Shown: positions 39,669 to 47,996, numbered from the stretch's first letter. The stretch is DNA of 64,000 nucleotides from Aneurinibacillus sp. (GCA_020725425.1 DYFA01000038.1:1-64000); one strand, 5' to 3'. Program-made: numbers and translations. The notes: generated by a model from the sequence alone, not told the origin.

Positions 39669-40223
39669 ATGACCCGCGAGGAGGCCTTGGCCGAAGTCAA
39701 GCAGCGCGTCGAAAACCGCAACCTGTTCAAGCACATGCTCGCCGTGGAGGCGATCATGCGGGAGCTGGCGACCCGCTTCGGGGAGGACCCCGAGCGGTGG
39801 GGGCTGGCCGGGCTGGTCCATGACATCGACTACGACCAGACGCTCAACGCCCCGGATCAGCACGCCCTAGTCGGTGCGGAGATCCTGGAACAGCTCGGCG
39901 TGGATCCGGAGATCGTCTACGCCGTCAAGGCGCACAACGGCGACCGCCTAGGGGTCCCCCGCCAGCGCCGGCTGGACAAGGCCCTCTACGCCGCTGATCC
40001 TCTGTCGGGCCTGATCGTGGCGGCGGCGCTCATCCACCCGGACAAGAAGTTGGCCAGCATCGACGCCGACTTCGTCCTGAACCGATTCGGGGAGAAGGGG
40101 TTCGCCCGGGGGGCCAACCGGCAGCAGATCGCCACCTGCCACGAGCTCGGCCTCGAGCTGCGGGAGTTCATCGCCCTGGGCCTTTCCGGAATGCAGAAGA
40201 TCAGCGCTGAGCTGGAGCTGTAG
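39669..40223 (+). CDS. HD-domain phosphohydrolase
   Basis: 184 residues. The HD metal motif is ELATRFGEDPERWGLAGLVHDIDYD, preceded by NLFKHMLAVEAIM (first His) and followed by HALVGAEILEQLGV and LYAADPLSGLIVAAALI. Such proteins hydrolyse nucleotides or phosphoesters; the substrate is unknown. ATG 39669 follows AGAGGAGGAAA. smpB starts 12 bases after it, so they are likely cotranscribed. Confidence 0.85.
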   Translation: MTREEALAEVKQRVENRNLFKHMLAVEAIMRELATRFGEDPERWGLAGLVHDIDYDQTLNAPDQHALVGAEILEQLGVDPEIVYAVKAHNGDRLGVPRQRRLDKALYAADPLSGLIVAAALIHPDKKLASIDADFVLNRFGEKGFARGANRQQIATCHELGLELREFIALGLSGMQKISAELEL

Positions 40224-40235
40224 GGACGCAGGGCG

Positions 40236-40757
40236 ATGGGCGGCGAGCGGGCTTCGGGGGCGGCAGGGAGTGGCGGGCAGGCGGGGCGCCCGCGGGCGGA
40301 GCGGACGGTCGCCACGAACCGGGAGGCGCGCCACGAGTACTTCATCCTGGAGACGCTGGAGTCCGGGATCGTCCTCACCGGGACCGAGATCAAGTCGGTC
40401 CGGGCCGGGCGGGTCAACCTCAAGGACTCCTACGCCAAGGTGGAGGACGGGCAGGCCTTTCTCTACAACCTGCACATCAGCCCATACGAGTACGGCAACC
40501 GAGAGAACCACGACCCGCTGCGAACCCGCAAGCTCCTGCTGCACAAGGGGGAGATCATCCGCCTCATCGGAAAGACCCGGGAGAAGGGGCTGACGCTGGT
40601 TCCTCTCCGGCTGTACCTGGACGTCCGGGGCCGCGCCAAGGTCGAACTGGCGCTGGCCAAGGGGAAGCACGCCTGGGACAAGCGGGAGGCCATCGCCGAG
40701 CGGGAGGCCCGGCGTGAGGCTGAGCGGGAAGTTAGAGAGCGCCAGAAGTACTGGTGA
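40236..40757 (+). CDS. smpB: tmRNA-binding protein SmpB
   Basis: 173 residues. Core motifs are [48 protein letters not shown] and the C-terminal [17 protein letters not shown] tail that enters the decoding site. The first 25 residues (Gly/Ala/Arg rich) extend beyond typical SmpB, so a later start is possible, but no better start codon with a ribosome site is seen. The ssrA gene it serves follows about 80 bases later. Confidence 0.95.
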   Translation: MGGERASGAAGSGGQAGRPRAERTVATNREARHEYFILETLESGIVLTGTEIKSVRAGRVNLKDSYAKVEDGQAFLYNLHISPYEYGNRENHDPLRTRKLLLHKGEIIRLIGKTREKGLTLVPLRLYLDVRGRAKVELALAKGKHAWDKREAIAEREARREAEREVRERQKYW

Positions 40758-40786
40758 CCTTCGAGGTCCCCCAGGCTGTTCTCGCA

Positions 40787-40815
40787 GTGACAAAGGGGCA
40801 GCGACGTGGTATAAT
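40787..40815 (+). promoter_or_regulatory. Promoter of ssrA
   Basis: GTGACA (40787-40792), a 17-base spacer and TATAAT (40810-40815), with TG one base before the -10. Transcription should start near 40822 and the 5' end be trimmed to about 40841. Confidence 0.85.
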
Positions 40816-40840
40816 GCTGTCTGCGACAACACGACTTTTT

Positions 40841-41236
40841 GGGGGCGCTTGGATTCGACGGGGAGTGTGGGAGCAGGAATAGCGAGCCGGGTTCTCCGCC
40901 AGCCCGTAAAAACGGTGGAAACGGCATAACTGCCGAACCTGTAGCTCTCGCTGCCTAACCTGGTTTAGACAGCCGTCGGCCCGGTTTCTCCGGCGGACCG
41001 GTCACCGGCGTCACTCAGCCGGATACCGAGGCTCCAATTCTCGGAGGAGCGGGGGGAATCCCGATCGAGATAGCTGACGGGGTGGCCTGCCGGCCGTCTG
41101 CCCCGGAAGCGAAACGGCGAAGCCATAACGCCGCTCAGCGGAAGGTTGGCCGTAGCAATAAACGACCGTGCTGCGCTCGGAGAAATTCCTGCTAATGCCT
41201 CTTCGGACGTGGGTTCGACTCCCACCGCCTCCACCA
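40841..41236 (+). ncRNA. ssrA: Transfer-messenger RNA
   Basis: The 5' GGGGGCG pairs with CGCCTCC before the 3' ACCA, and the T arm GTGGGTTCGACTCCCAC lies just before the 3' end; TTGGATTCGACGGGGA is the conserved 5' region. The coding part ends GTAGCTCTCGCTGCCTAA (stop at 40956-40958), giving a tag ending in EPVALAA. With a GCC resume codon at 40932 the tag is AEPVALAA; the exact resume codon is not proven. The CCA is encoded. It rescues stalled ribosomes with SmpB, encoded just upstream. Confidence 0.95.
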
Positions 41237-41246
41237 GTTTTGACGA

Positions 41247-41278
41247 AGCCGGGTCGTCCTAAAACAGATGACCCGGCT
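41247..41278 (+). other. Hairpin just after ssrA
   Basis: AGCCGGGTCGTC (41247-41258) pairs with GATGACCCGGCT (41267-41278), with one G-T pair and an 8-base loop. No T-run follows, so it may be a processing or 3'-end structure rather than a complete intrinsic terminator. Confidence 0.55.
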
Positions 41279-41357
41279 CACTACATAGGGGTGACGCCAA
41301 TGGCTTCGTCGCGCGCTGTTGGCCGGAAGGTCATGTGGTACGATAAGCTTCATTACA

Positions 41358-42290
41358 ATGAGAACCTATGATCTGACGAGCCCTTGGCGGGGTCTGCTCA
41401 AGGTGTGCCGACTTTGCCCCCGGAGGTGCGGGGCGGACCGGTTGGCGGGCGAACTCGGGTTTTGTCGGGCCGGTGCTCTTCCGGCGGTGGCCAAGGCCTG
41501 CCTGCACCAGTGGGAAGAGCCGCCTATCTCAGGTACCCGGGGGTCGGGGACGGTTTTCTTCTCCCGCTGCAATCTGCGGTGCGTTTTCTGCCAGAACCAC
41601 CCCATCAGCCAGGGCGGGGTTGGCGTAGAGGTCAGCGTGGAGCGGCTGGCGGAGATCTTCCTGGAACAGCAGGCCCGAGGAGCCCATAACCTCAATCTCG
41701 TTTCCCCTACGCCTTACCTCCCACAGGTCGGACAGGCCTTGGAACTGGCTCGGGCGCAGGGGCTGGACATCCCGGTCGTTTGGAACTCGAACGGGTATGA
41801 GTCGGCAGAGGCGTTGGCGCGGCTGGAGGGGCTCGTCAATGTCTATCTACCGGACTTCAAGTACGCTGACGCGGGACTCGCGGCCCGCCTGTCGGGGACG
41901 GGCGATTATCCCACCCGGGCGGCCGCCGCCATCCGCGAGATGGTGAGGCAGGTAGGGGAGACGGAATTCAATGGGGATGGGCTGGTGCGCCGGGGGGTGA
42001 TCCTTCGCCACTTGGTGCTGCCCGGCGAGGCGCGGAACACCCGGGCGGTGTTGGACTGGGTCCGGGACAACCTGCCTGCCGGAATATACGTCAGCCTGAT
42101 GGCCCAGTACACGCCGGCCCATCGGACGGCCGGACCGGGGGCGGAGCGGCAGTTCGGAGCCCTGAGCCGGCGGCTGTTGCCCGAGGAATACGAGGCGGCG
42201 GTGGATTACTTCCTGGAGATCGGCTTCCGCCTTCCTCGGCGAGCGCGGTCAACACCTCCCAGAGGCGGGGAGCACGCTTCTTCAGGTTGA
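41358..42290 (+). CDS. Radical SAM protein, pyruvate-formate-lyase-activase-related
   Basis: 310 residues. The [4Fe-4S] motif is SRCNLRCVFCQNH (CxxxCxxC), preceded by a Cys-rich start (CRLCPRRCGADR) and followed by GAHNLNLVSPTPYLPQ. It belongs to the COG1313-type uncharacterised activase-like proteins; the target is unknown. No ribosome site precedes ATG 41358, but TGGTACGAT at 41336-41344 could be an extended -10 only 14 bases away, so a leaderless or near-leaderless mRNA is possible. The last ~20 residues (PRRARSTPPRGGEHASSG) lie antisense to the thioesterase gene and look non-native. Confidence 0.82.
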   Translation: MRTYDLTSPWRGLLKVCRLCPRRCGADRLAGELGFCRAGALPAVAKACLHQWEEPPISGTRGSGTVFFSRCNLRCVFCQNHPISQGGVGVEVSVERLAEIFLEQQARGAHNLNLVSPTPYLPQVGQALELARAQGLDIPVVWNSNGYESAEALARLEGLVNVYLPDFKYADAGLAARLSGTGDYPTRAAAAIREMVRQVGETEFNGDGLVRRGVILRHLVLPGEARNTRAVLDWVRDNLPAGIYVSLMAQYTPAHRTAGPGAERQFGALSRRLLPEEYEAAVDYFLEIGFRLPRRARSTPPRGGEHASSG

Positions 42291-42639
42291 CGGGCCGGCG
42301 CTCGGCGCCGAGAAAGGCGTGGACGGTGCGGCCCTCGGCGACCAGAGTGGAACCCCGGACGACGCGATAGGCGAGCGCCAGTCGGACGGGGGTCAACTCC
42401 TCCAGGCGGCATTCCACCTCCAAGAGGTCGTCGTAACGGGCCGGAGTGCGGTAGCGGCAGGCCGCCTCCAGGACCGGCAGAAACACGCCTTCCAGCTCGA
42501 ACTCCGCGTACGAGCTTCCTGAGGTGCGCAAGAACTCAGTCCGCGCTGCCTCGAACCAGACGAGGTAGCTGGCGTGATGGGCGATGCCCATCTGATCGGT
42601 CTCAGCATAGCGGACGCGCAAGGCGATGCGTCGGCTCAT
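42091..42639 (-). CDS. Acyl-CoA thioesterase, 4HBT/YbgC family
   Basis: 182 residues. The hotdog-fold motif is RVRYAETDQMGIAHHASYLVWFEAART, with the catalytic Asp. The normal domain ends near LWEVLTAL (about residue 132). The remaining ~45 residues (Pro/Gly/Arg rich) are read from the antisense of the radical-SAM gene and are probably run-on. YbgC-type enzymes cleave short or hydroxybenzoyl-type acyl-CoA esters. ATG 42639 follows GAGGAGGG. The 200-base overlap with its neighbour is discussed as a finding. Confidence 0.85.
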   Translation of the reverse strand: MSRRIALRVRYAETDQMGIAHHASYLVWFEAARTEFLRTSGSSYAEFELEGVFLPVLEAACRYRTPARYDDLLEVECRLEELTPVRLALAYRVVRGSTLVAEGRTVHAFLGAERRPVNLKKRAPRLWEVLTALAEEGGSRSPGSNPPPPRIPRATAAGSGLRTAAPPPVRPSDGPACTGPSG

Positions 42640-42683
42640 CCAGTGTTCCCTCCTCTAGACCTTCCATAAGCTTCCCGGTTAAA

Positions 42684-42752
42684 CCAGGTTCGGCGTCTGG
42701 GCGGCTGTTCCTCCGCCCGAGGAAACCTGGAGAAAGCCAGCTTTTTCACGAT
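42684..42752 (+). promoter_or_regulatory. Structured leader before the GltB-like gene
   Basis: CCAGGTT (42684-42690) pairs with AACCTGG (42724-42730), enclosing a second stem GGGCGG (42699-42704)/CCGCCC (42713-42718) with unequal internal loops. A further AGCC...TTTTT / AAAAAGGCT hairpin follows at about 42735-42764. I do not match it to a known riboswitch. The 260 bases between the divergent thioesterase and the GltB-like gene are AT-richer than the surroundings and hold no gene; no firm promoter was found. Confidence 0.45.
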
Positions 42753-42900
42753 GCAAAAAGGCTGTCATGTATACCGCATACTGCGAAAAAAGGGGGAGGG
42801 CCAGAGCGCCATGAGACGAATAAATAAAAAAGGGGCGGTCGAACTTGACTGGCAACCCCTATTGAACTAGCCGAGTAGGGAGAAGGAAGGAGGAGCCAGC

Positions 42901-44502
42901 ATGAACTACAGCAAGGGCATTAACGCCAGTGCCGCTACGTTGACCAGGAACCGGACTCCCGACAGCGTGTCGGCAGTGAGCGGTCTGTGCGCGACGTGCG
43001 TGGAGGGGTGTCCGGGGCTCTGCGAAGTCGGAAGATCGGCGATCCGGGGGGTCGAGGCGATCTACCCGCAGCCCTTCGGCACCATGACGACGGGCGCACA
43101 GAAGGTTTATCCGGTGGATTTTTCACACTTCAACATCATGGGCACAGCCGTCGGCGCGCAGGGAATCGAGGCGGACAGCGACAAGGCCATCTTTCCCGCT
43201 GTCTCGTTGGAGACCGCCGTCGGCGCAGCCGGGGACTTGAAGCTGTCGTTGCCGGCCGTCATTCCGGGCTTGGGTTCGACCAGAGTGGCCCGGGACAACT
43301 GGGAAGGCTTGGCGATCGGGGCCGCCCTGTCCGGCGTGATCCTGACCATCGGCGAAAACGTGTGTGGCATGGACCAGGAGAGCGAGATCGTGCACGGCCG
43401 GGTCAGACACTCACCCGACCTCAAGCGGAGGGTCACCCTGTACCAGGAGTGGGCGAATGAGCGCGGCGCCATCGTGGTCCAGGCCAACGTAGAGGACACG
43501 CGCCTCGGAGTGCTGGAATACGCCATCGAAGAGCTGGGCGTGGAGGCTGTGGAACTCAAGTGGGGTCAGGGGGCCAAGAACATCGGCGGGGAAGTCAAGG
43601 TCCCCTCTCTCGACCACGCCCTGGAACTCAAGAAGCGGGGCTACATCGTGCTTCCTGACCCGGAGGATCCGACAGTCCAGGAGGCGTTCCGGTCGGGGGC
43701 CTTCCGGGAATTCGAGCGCCACTCCCGGGTGGGGATGGTCGAGGAGGAGGCCTTCCACCGGCGAGTGGAGCAGCTCCGGCGGGTGGGCGCCCGGTACGTC
43801 TTCCTGAAGACCGGCGCTTATCGTCCGGCTGACCTGGCCCGGGCGGTCAAGTGGGCGTCCGACGCCGGGATCGATCTGCTTACGGTCGACGGGGCCGGCG
43901 GCGGAACGGGGATGAGCCCCTGGCGGATGATGAACGAGTGGGGTATCCCCACCGTGTTCCTGGAGGCTCTGCTCGTCTCCTACCTGGACCGGCTGGCGGC
44001 CAGGAAGGCGTACTTGCCGCCGGTGGCGATCGCCGGAGGATTCGCCCTGGAGGACCAGATCTTCAAGGGCCTGGCTTTGGGAGCGCCGTACGTCAAGGCG
44101 GTGGGAGTGGCCAGAGCCCCGCTGACGGCGGTCCTGGTAGGTAAGACGGTCGGGCGGATGCTGACTCAGGGCAAGGTTCCACCGGAGTGGGCCAAGTACG
44201 GCGACCAGGTGGAACAGGTCTTTGTGGCTGCTCACCGGCTCCGGGCCGCTCTGGGCAAGGACTTCGCCAAGCTTCCGCCGTCCGCCATCGCCCTGGTGAG
44301 CTACTTCGAGCGGGTGGCTCAGGGACTGCGCCAGTTCATGTGCGGCGCCCGCAAGTTCCGGGTGGACCTCTTGGGGCGCGACGACTTAGTCGCTCTGACC
44401 CCCGAGGCGGCCCGGGTGACCGGCGTGCCGTACGTGATGGAGGCGGACGCGGCAGAGGCTGAGGAGATCCTCTCCGGCCGGGCGGTCTCGCTCGCCGGCT
44501 AG
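42901..44502 (+). CDS. FMN-binding glutamate-synthase-family protein (GltB domain only)
   Basis: 533 residues. An N-terminal Cys-rich segment (CATCVEGCPGLCEVG) resembles an iron-sulphur motif. The rest is the FMN barrel of glutamate synthase: WGQGAKNIGGEVKVP, LLTVDGAGGGTGMSP, VAIAGGFALEDQIFKGLALGA, VKAVGVARAPLTA. The glutamine amidotransferase and GXGXG domains of full GltB are absent. Similar stand-alone proteins occur in archaea and Clostridia; some may be alternative glutamate synthases or oxidoreductases of unknown substrate. ATG 42901 follows GAAGGAGGAG. Confidence 0.85.
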   Translation: MNYSKGINASAATLTRNRTPDSVSAVSGLCATCVEGCPGLCEVGRSAIRGVEAIYPQPFGTMTTGAQKVYPVDFSHFNIMGTAVGAQGIEADSDKAIFPAVSLETAVGAAGDLKLSLPAVIPGLGSTRVARDNWEGLAIGAALSGVILTIGENVCGMDQESEIVHGRVRHSPDLKRRVTLYQEWANERGAIVVQANVEDTRLGVLEYAIEELGVEAVELKWGQGAKNIGGEVKVPSLDHALELKKRGYIVLPDPEDPTVQEAFRSGAFREFERHSRVGMVEEEAFHRRVEQLRRVGARYVFLKTGAYRPADLARAVKWASDAGIDLLTVDGAGGGTGMSPWRMMNEWGIPTVFLEALLVSYLDRLAARKAYLPPVAIAGGFALEDQIFKGLALGAPYVKAVGVARAPLTAVLVGKTVGRMLTQGKVPPEWAKYGDQVEQVFVAAHRLRAALGKDFAKLPPSAIALVSYFERVAQGLRQFMCGARKFRVDLLGRDDLVALTPEAARVTGVPYVMEADAAEAEEILSGRAVSLAG

Positions 44503-44524
44503 AGGATCCCAGGAACTCTCCTGA

Positions 44525-44557
44525 CGGGACCTCTCACTGGAGGTCCCGCTTTTTTAT
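44525..44557 (+). terminator. Rho-independent terminator after the GltB-like gene
   Basis: CGGGACCTC (44525-44533), loop TCACTG and GAGGTCCCG (44540-44548) are followed by CTTTTTTATT. A strong terminator 22 bases after the stop. Confidence 0.93.
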
Positions 44558-44634
44558 TGCCGCGCGGCGCCGCACCCCTGCCCAGCGGCAGTCATAGGAT
44601 GAAGGGACTATGGGACAAAGGAGGAATGATTGCG

Positions 44635-44802
44635 GTGGAAGTCAAAAAAGCCAGGCTCGCCCGAGCCTATGTCCCGTTCCAGGTATGGAGCGGCACCTTC
44701 TCCTGGGAGGAAGGCCTCGCCAAAGGAACCATCTTTCCCGAACTGTACCATCCCTACCACCCCCATGAACACCGCCTCTATCACCTCCATGAAGGGAGGT
44801 AA
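44635..44802 (+). CDS. cotJA: Spore coat protein CotJA
   Basis: 55 residues from GTG 44635, which lies 10 bases after AAAGGAGG; ATG 44626 is only one base from that site. The sequence ARAYVPFQVWSGTFSWEEGL, then FPELYHPYH, is the CotJA core. CotJA is needed for the catalase-like CotJC to enter the coat. First gene of cotJABC; cotJB starts 6 bases after it. No clear sigma-E promoter could be assigned. Confidence 0.88.
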   Translation: MEVKKARLARAYVPFQVWSGTFSWEEGLAKGTIFPELYHPYHPHEHRLYHLHEGR

Positions 44803-44808
44803 GATGCC

Positions 44809-45078
44809 GTGAGCGACGACCGCAAGGAACTGCTGAGGCGACTTATGGTCGCGGAGTTCGCGGCCATCGACCTCAACCTGTACCTGGACACCCACCCCCG
44901 GGACGAGCGGGCCCTCGAGGCCTACGCCAAGGCGAACCACGAGGTGATGATGGCGCGCCACGAGTACGAAGAGAAATATGGACCGCTCGTCAACTTCGGG
45001 CACAGCCACTCGATCGGCAAAGACGCCCGCACCTGGCGCTGGCTCAACGAACCCTGGCCCTGGGAAGTCACTTCATGA
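44809..45078 (+). CDS. cotJB: Spore coat protein CotJB
   Basis: 89 residues. LLRRLMVAEFAAIDLNLYLD, a central EAYAKANHEVMMARHEYEE helix and the ending WRWLNEPWPWEV are characteristic of CotJB. GTG 44809 follows GGGAGGTAAG. It sits between cotJA and cotJC in the inner-coat operon made in the mother cell. Confidence 0.92.
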   Translation: MSDDRKELLRRLMVAEFAAIDLNLYLDTHPRDERALEAYAKANHEVMMARHEYEEKYGPLVNFGHSHSIGKDARTWRWLNEPWPWEVTS

Positions 45079-45094
45079 GTAAGGGGGAGCGAGC

Positions 45095-45667
45095 ATGTGG
45101 CTCTACGAAAAGAAACTGGAGTATCCCGTCAGGGTGTGCGGTCCCAACCCGCGGCTGGCCAAGAACATCATCACTCAGTACGGGGGGCCCGACGGGGAGC
45201 TGGCCGCCTCCCTGCGGTACCTGACCCAGCGCTACACCATGCCGATCCCCCAGGCCAAGGGGGTATTGACGGACATCGGCACAGAAGAGCTGGCGCACAT
45301 GGAGATCGTGGCGGCCCTGGTCTACAACCTGCTCAAGGATGCTTCGATTGAAGAGATCAAGGCAGCCGGGCTCGACGGTTACTATGCCGACCACGACAAG
45401 GCGCTGTACTTCGTCAACGCCGAGGGGGTCCCGTGGACGGCCAGCTACATCCAGTCCAAGGGCGACCCTGTCACCGACCTCCACGAGGACATGGCGGCGG
45501 AGGAGAAGGCCCGCTCCACCTACGAGTGGCTGATCAATCTGTCCGACGACCCGGACGCCACCGACGTGCTGAAATTCCTCCGGGAACGGGAGGTCGTCCA
45601 CTTCCAGCGGTTCGGAGAGACGCTAATGCTGGTCCAGGAATGGAAAGAGGGTCGGAAATACTTCTGA
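45095..45667 (+). CDS. cotJC: Spore coat manganese-catalase-like protein CotJC
   Basis: 190 residues. Di-manganese catalase fold with ligand motifs LTDIGTEELAHMEIVAALV and the later REREVVHFQRFGETL; the first helix contains AKNIITQYGGPDGELAASLRY. It is a coat protein that may detoxify peroxide in the spore. ATG 45095 follows AAGGGGGAG. Confidence 0.94.
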   Translation: MWLYEKKLEYPVRVCGPNPRLAKNIITQYGGPDGELAASLRYLTQRYTMPIPQAKGVLTDIGTEELAHMEIVAALVYNLLKDASIEEIKAAGLDGYYADHDKALYFVNAEGVPWTASYIQSKGDPVTDLHEDMAAEEKARSTYEWLINLSDDPDATDVLKFLREREVVHFQRFGETLMLVQEWKEGRKYF

Positions 45668-45689
45668 GCCCTCTCCTCCGGGGGTGGCC

Positions 45690-46217
45690 TCAGCCGCCGG
45701 CGGAGGTGCGGCGGCGTCTAGGAACGGGCGGCGGCTCCGCGGCGGCCTTGGGCGGGGAGACGGCGATGACGGTCTCCGGCCGGTCGTCCCCCCAGACGAT
45801 GATCCAGGTGTCGCTGGTCTTGTCGTAGCGCACCTGTTGGCAGTTCTCGGCGCTCGAGGCGGCCACGGTGACGACCTGGCCCAGGTCGTGGCGGGCGCCG
45901 ACCAGAAAGGACCCGCCCTTGGCCGCCCACTCCGCCGCCCAGCGGGCCAGGCGCATCGCTTGTCCCATCCGCTCCAGCCGGGCGTCTTTGGCGGCCAGTT
46001 CCTGCCGGCCGGCTTCACGGGCCTGCCGGGCGGCCTCAGCCTGGCCGGCTTCGCGCTGCGAGAGTTCCTCGTTAGCCCGGGCCAGTTTGACCGAGAGTTC
46101 CTCCACCGTCTGTTTCAGGTCCAGGTAGGCGCGAAGGAGGGCAGCTTGGTTATCCGGGTCATTCAGGTTGGCGCGGAGGAACCGGTCTTCTGGCGTGACG
46201 CTAGAGCGGCGCGGCAT
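45690..46217 (-). CDS. Hypothetical coiled-coil protein
   Basis: 175 residues, not recognised. Residues about 25-75 form a charged coiled coil (KQTVEELSVKLARANEELSQ, QAREAGRQELAAKDA). Then comes a globular beta-rich part (QVRYDKTSDTWIIVWGDD) and a Pro/Arg-rich tail. No signal peptide or membrane segment. ATG 46217 follows GGCGAGGTGAGG. Its 3' end converges on cotJC 22 bases away. The 143 bases to the divergent HD-GYP gene are AT-rich but show no defensible promoter. Confidence 0.65.
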   Translation of the reverse strand: MPRRSSVTPEDRFLRANLNDPDNQAALLRAYLDLKQTVEELSVKLARANEELSQREAGQAEAARQAREAGRQELAAKDARLERMGQAMRLARWAAEWAAKGGSFLVGARHDLGQVVTVAASSAENCQQVRYDKTSDTWIIVWGDDRPETVIAVSPPKAAAEPPPVPRRRRTSAGG

Positions 46218-46360
46218 CGGCCTCACCTCGCCCCTAGCTTGCGCCCGCTTCCGGAGTGCTTATTTGTCATTTACAGAGGCATAAGAGGATGCATGTGCCA
46301 AATCGTCGAAATTAGCAACAATTAGTGCGAATCAATCGGGCAGCGGGAGGAAGTGGCGTA

Positions 46361-47392
46361 ATGCGTCGCATTTCCCTGTCGGACTTGCACCCGGGATCGG
46401 TCCTGGCGAAACCGGTCTACGGGGCGTCGGGGGCGCTCCGGCTCAACCAGGGCAAGCAGATCACCCGCCAGTTCCTCGACTCGCTCAGCAGTTGGGGCAT
46501 TCACAGCGTTTACGTTGACGACGGAGCACCTCTTCCCGTGGTGCCGGAGGCGATGAAAGCGACCTACTACGAGGCGGTCGGCCGGATCAAGGTGGCGATG
46601 GAGATACTCCGCCGGGGGAGTCTGGTCGACGCGGCGGCGCTCGGCAGCCAGTTGGGGGAGTTCGTCCTGCAACTGGCGGCCGAGCCGTGTGCCTTGAGCT
46701 GCCTGCACCTGCTCAGGGAGAGAGACGACTACACCTTCCATCATTGCATCGACGTCGGGATCGTGGCGGCGCTCGCCGGCAAGTGGCTGGGGTTCTCCGG
46801 AACAGACTTGCTCCAGCTGGCCATGGCCGGGGCCCTGCACGACCTCGGTAAGGCCCGCCTCCCCCTGGAGATTCTGAACAAACCGGGCCGCCTGACTCCG
46901 GAGGAGTTCGACGTGGTGAAGACCCATCCCCTCCTCGGGCACGAACTGCTCACGGCGGAGTTCGGCCCCGGGTCGGTGGTGGCCCGGGTGGCCCTGGAGC
47001 ACCACGAGCGGACTGACGGCAGCGGCTACCCCCAGGGATTGAGGCCGGCCGATACCCTGCTGGCGTCGCGCATCGTGGCGATGGCGGACGTCTACGACGC
47101 CATGACCTCCCGGCGGATCTATCGCGACCGCTCCCCGGAGTTTGCCGTGCTGGCGCAGCTCCAGGAGGACAGCTTCGGACTGCTCGACCCGCGGGTGGTC
47201 GGTGCCTTTCTGGAACACGTGATCCATTACGCCCACGGTCGCCGGGTCCGGCTCAGCAACGGCCAGATCGGGCGGGTGGTCTTCATCCACGAGATGGCTC
47301 CGACCCGTCCTATTGTCGAAGTTGGGGTGGACTTGGTCGACCTGATGGTGCGGAAGGACTTGTCCGTGGTGGACGAGGTGGACGAAGAGTAA
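46361..47392 (+). CDS. HD-GYP domain cyclic-di-GMP phosphodiesterase-like protein
   Basis: 343 residues. The HD motif is GALHDLGKARLPLEILNKPG, the GYP motif LEHHERTDGSGYPQGL, with RIVAMADVYDAMTSRR. This set marks active HD-GYP phosphodiesterases that cleave cyclic di-nucleotides. The first ~120 residues lack a recognised sensor and have no membrane span; the last ~50 form a small beta domain (RVRLSNGQIGRVVFI). ATG 46361 follows GGGAGGAAG. It may influence sessile/motile behaviour together with the PilZ protein at 54128. Confidence 0.9.
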   Translation: MRRISLSDLHPGSVLAKPVYGASGALRLNQGKQITRQFLDSLSSWGIHSVYVDDGAPLPVVPEAMKATYYEAVGRIKVAMEILRRGSLVDAAALGSQLGEFVLQLAAEPCALSCLHLLRERDDYTFHHCIDVGIVAALAGKWLGFSGTDLLQLAMAGALHDLGKARLPLEILNKPGRLTPEEFDVVKTHPLLGHELLTAEFGPGSVVARVALEHHERTDGSGYPQGLRPADTLLASRIVAMADVYDAMTSRRIYRDRSPEFAVLAQLQEDSFGLLDPRVVGAFLEHVIHYAHGRRVRLSNGQIGRVVFIHEMAPTRPIVEVGVDLVDLMVRKDLSVVDEVDEE

Positions 47393-47455
47393 GCTCCCGC
47401 TTGGTCTAACGCCCCTCCTCACCCCATAGTAATGGGTTGAACGGGGGTGGACGTC

Positions 47456-47971
47456 ATGTGGTGCCTCGGAAGGCGCCGGATACCGGCCAGGTGGCGGCTG
47501 GTCTTGCTGGGCGCTGCCGTAGCGGTCTTTCTGTGCCTGGGTGCCCGGCCGGGCTGGACTCAGCCGTTCGACATCTCACCTGAAGAAGAGAGGCTGGTGG
47601 AGCTCACCAACACTGCCCGGAGCGACCAGGGCCTCCCTCCCCTGCGCATTGCCCCGGAGTTGATGCGCAGCGCTGAAGCGAAAGCCCGGGACATGAAGGA
47701 GCGGGACTATTTCGCTCACCACTCTCCCGAGGGAACCGGCCCCTTCACCTTGATGCGCGAAGCCGGCGCCGATTTTTCGACGGCCGGGGAGAACCTCGCC
47801 GAAGGCCCTTCGGCCGACCGGATCTTCGCCGGTTGGATGAAAAGTGACGAGCAACGGCGGAACATCCTGAGCCGTGAGTACACCCACCTGGGAATCGGCG
47901 TGGTCAGCCAGAACGGCCGCCTCATCGCCGTCCAACATTTTGCCCGGCTGCGTAACGCCACCAAGGATTAA
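47456..47971 (+). CDS. Secreted CAP (SCP/PR1-like) domain protein
   Basis: 171 residues with a signal peptide (WRLVLLGAAVAVFLCLGARP, cleaved near GWTQ). The CAP domain starts EERLVELTNTARSDQGLPPL and has DMKERDYFAHHSPEGTGPF and GENLAEGPS with IFAGWMKSDEQRRNIL. It resembles B. subtilis YkwD. CAP proteins are extracellular and mostly without known activity. ATG 47456 follows GGGGGTGG. Confidence 0.88.
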   Translation: MWCLGRRRIPARWRLVLLGAAVAVFLCLGARPGWTQPFDISPEEERLVELTNTARSDQGLPPLRIAPELMRSAEAKARDMKERDYFAHHSPEGTGPFTLMREAGADFSTAGENLAEGPSADRIFAGWMKSDEQRRNILSREYTHLGIGVVSQNGRLIAVQHFARLRNATKD

Positions 47972-47996
47972 GCGTCCTCTCCCGCTGACCAAATCC

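Noticed and set aside
41247-41278. Intrinsic terminator of ssrA
   Set aside because: The stem is good but no T-run follows, so it is listed only as a hairpin.
42840-42875. Sigma-54 promoter before the GltB-like gene
   Set aside because: TGGCAA and TTGAA resemble the elements, but the spacing is one base too long and the -12 GC is missing.
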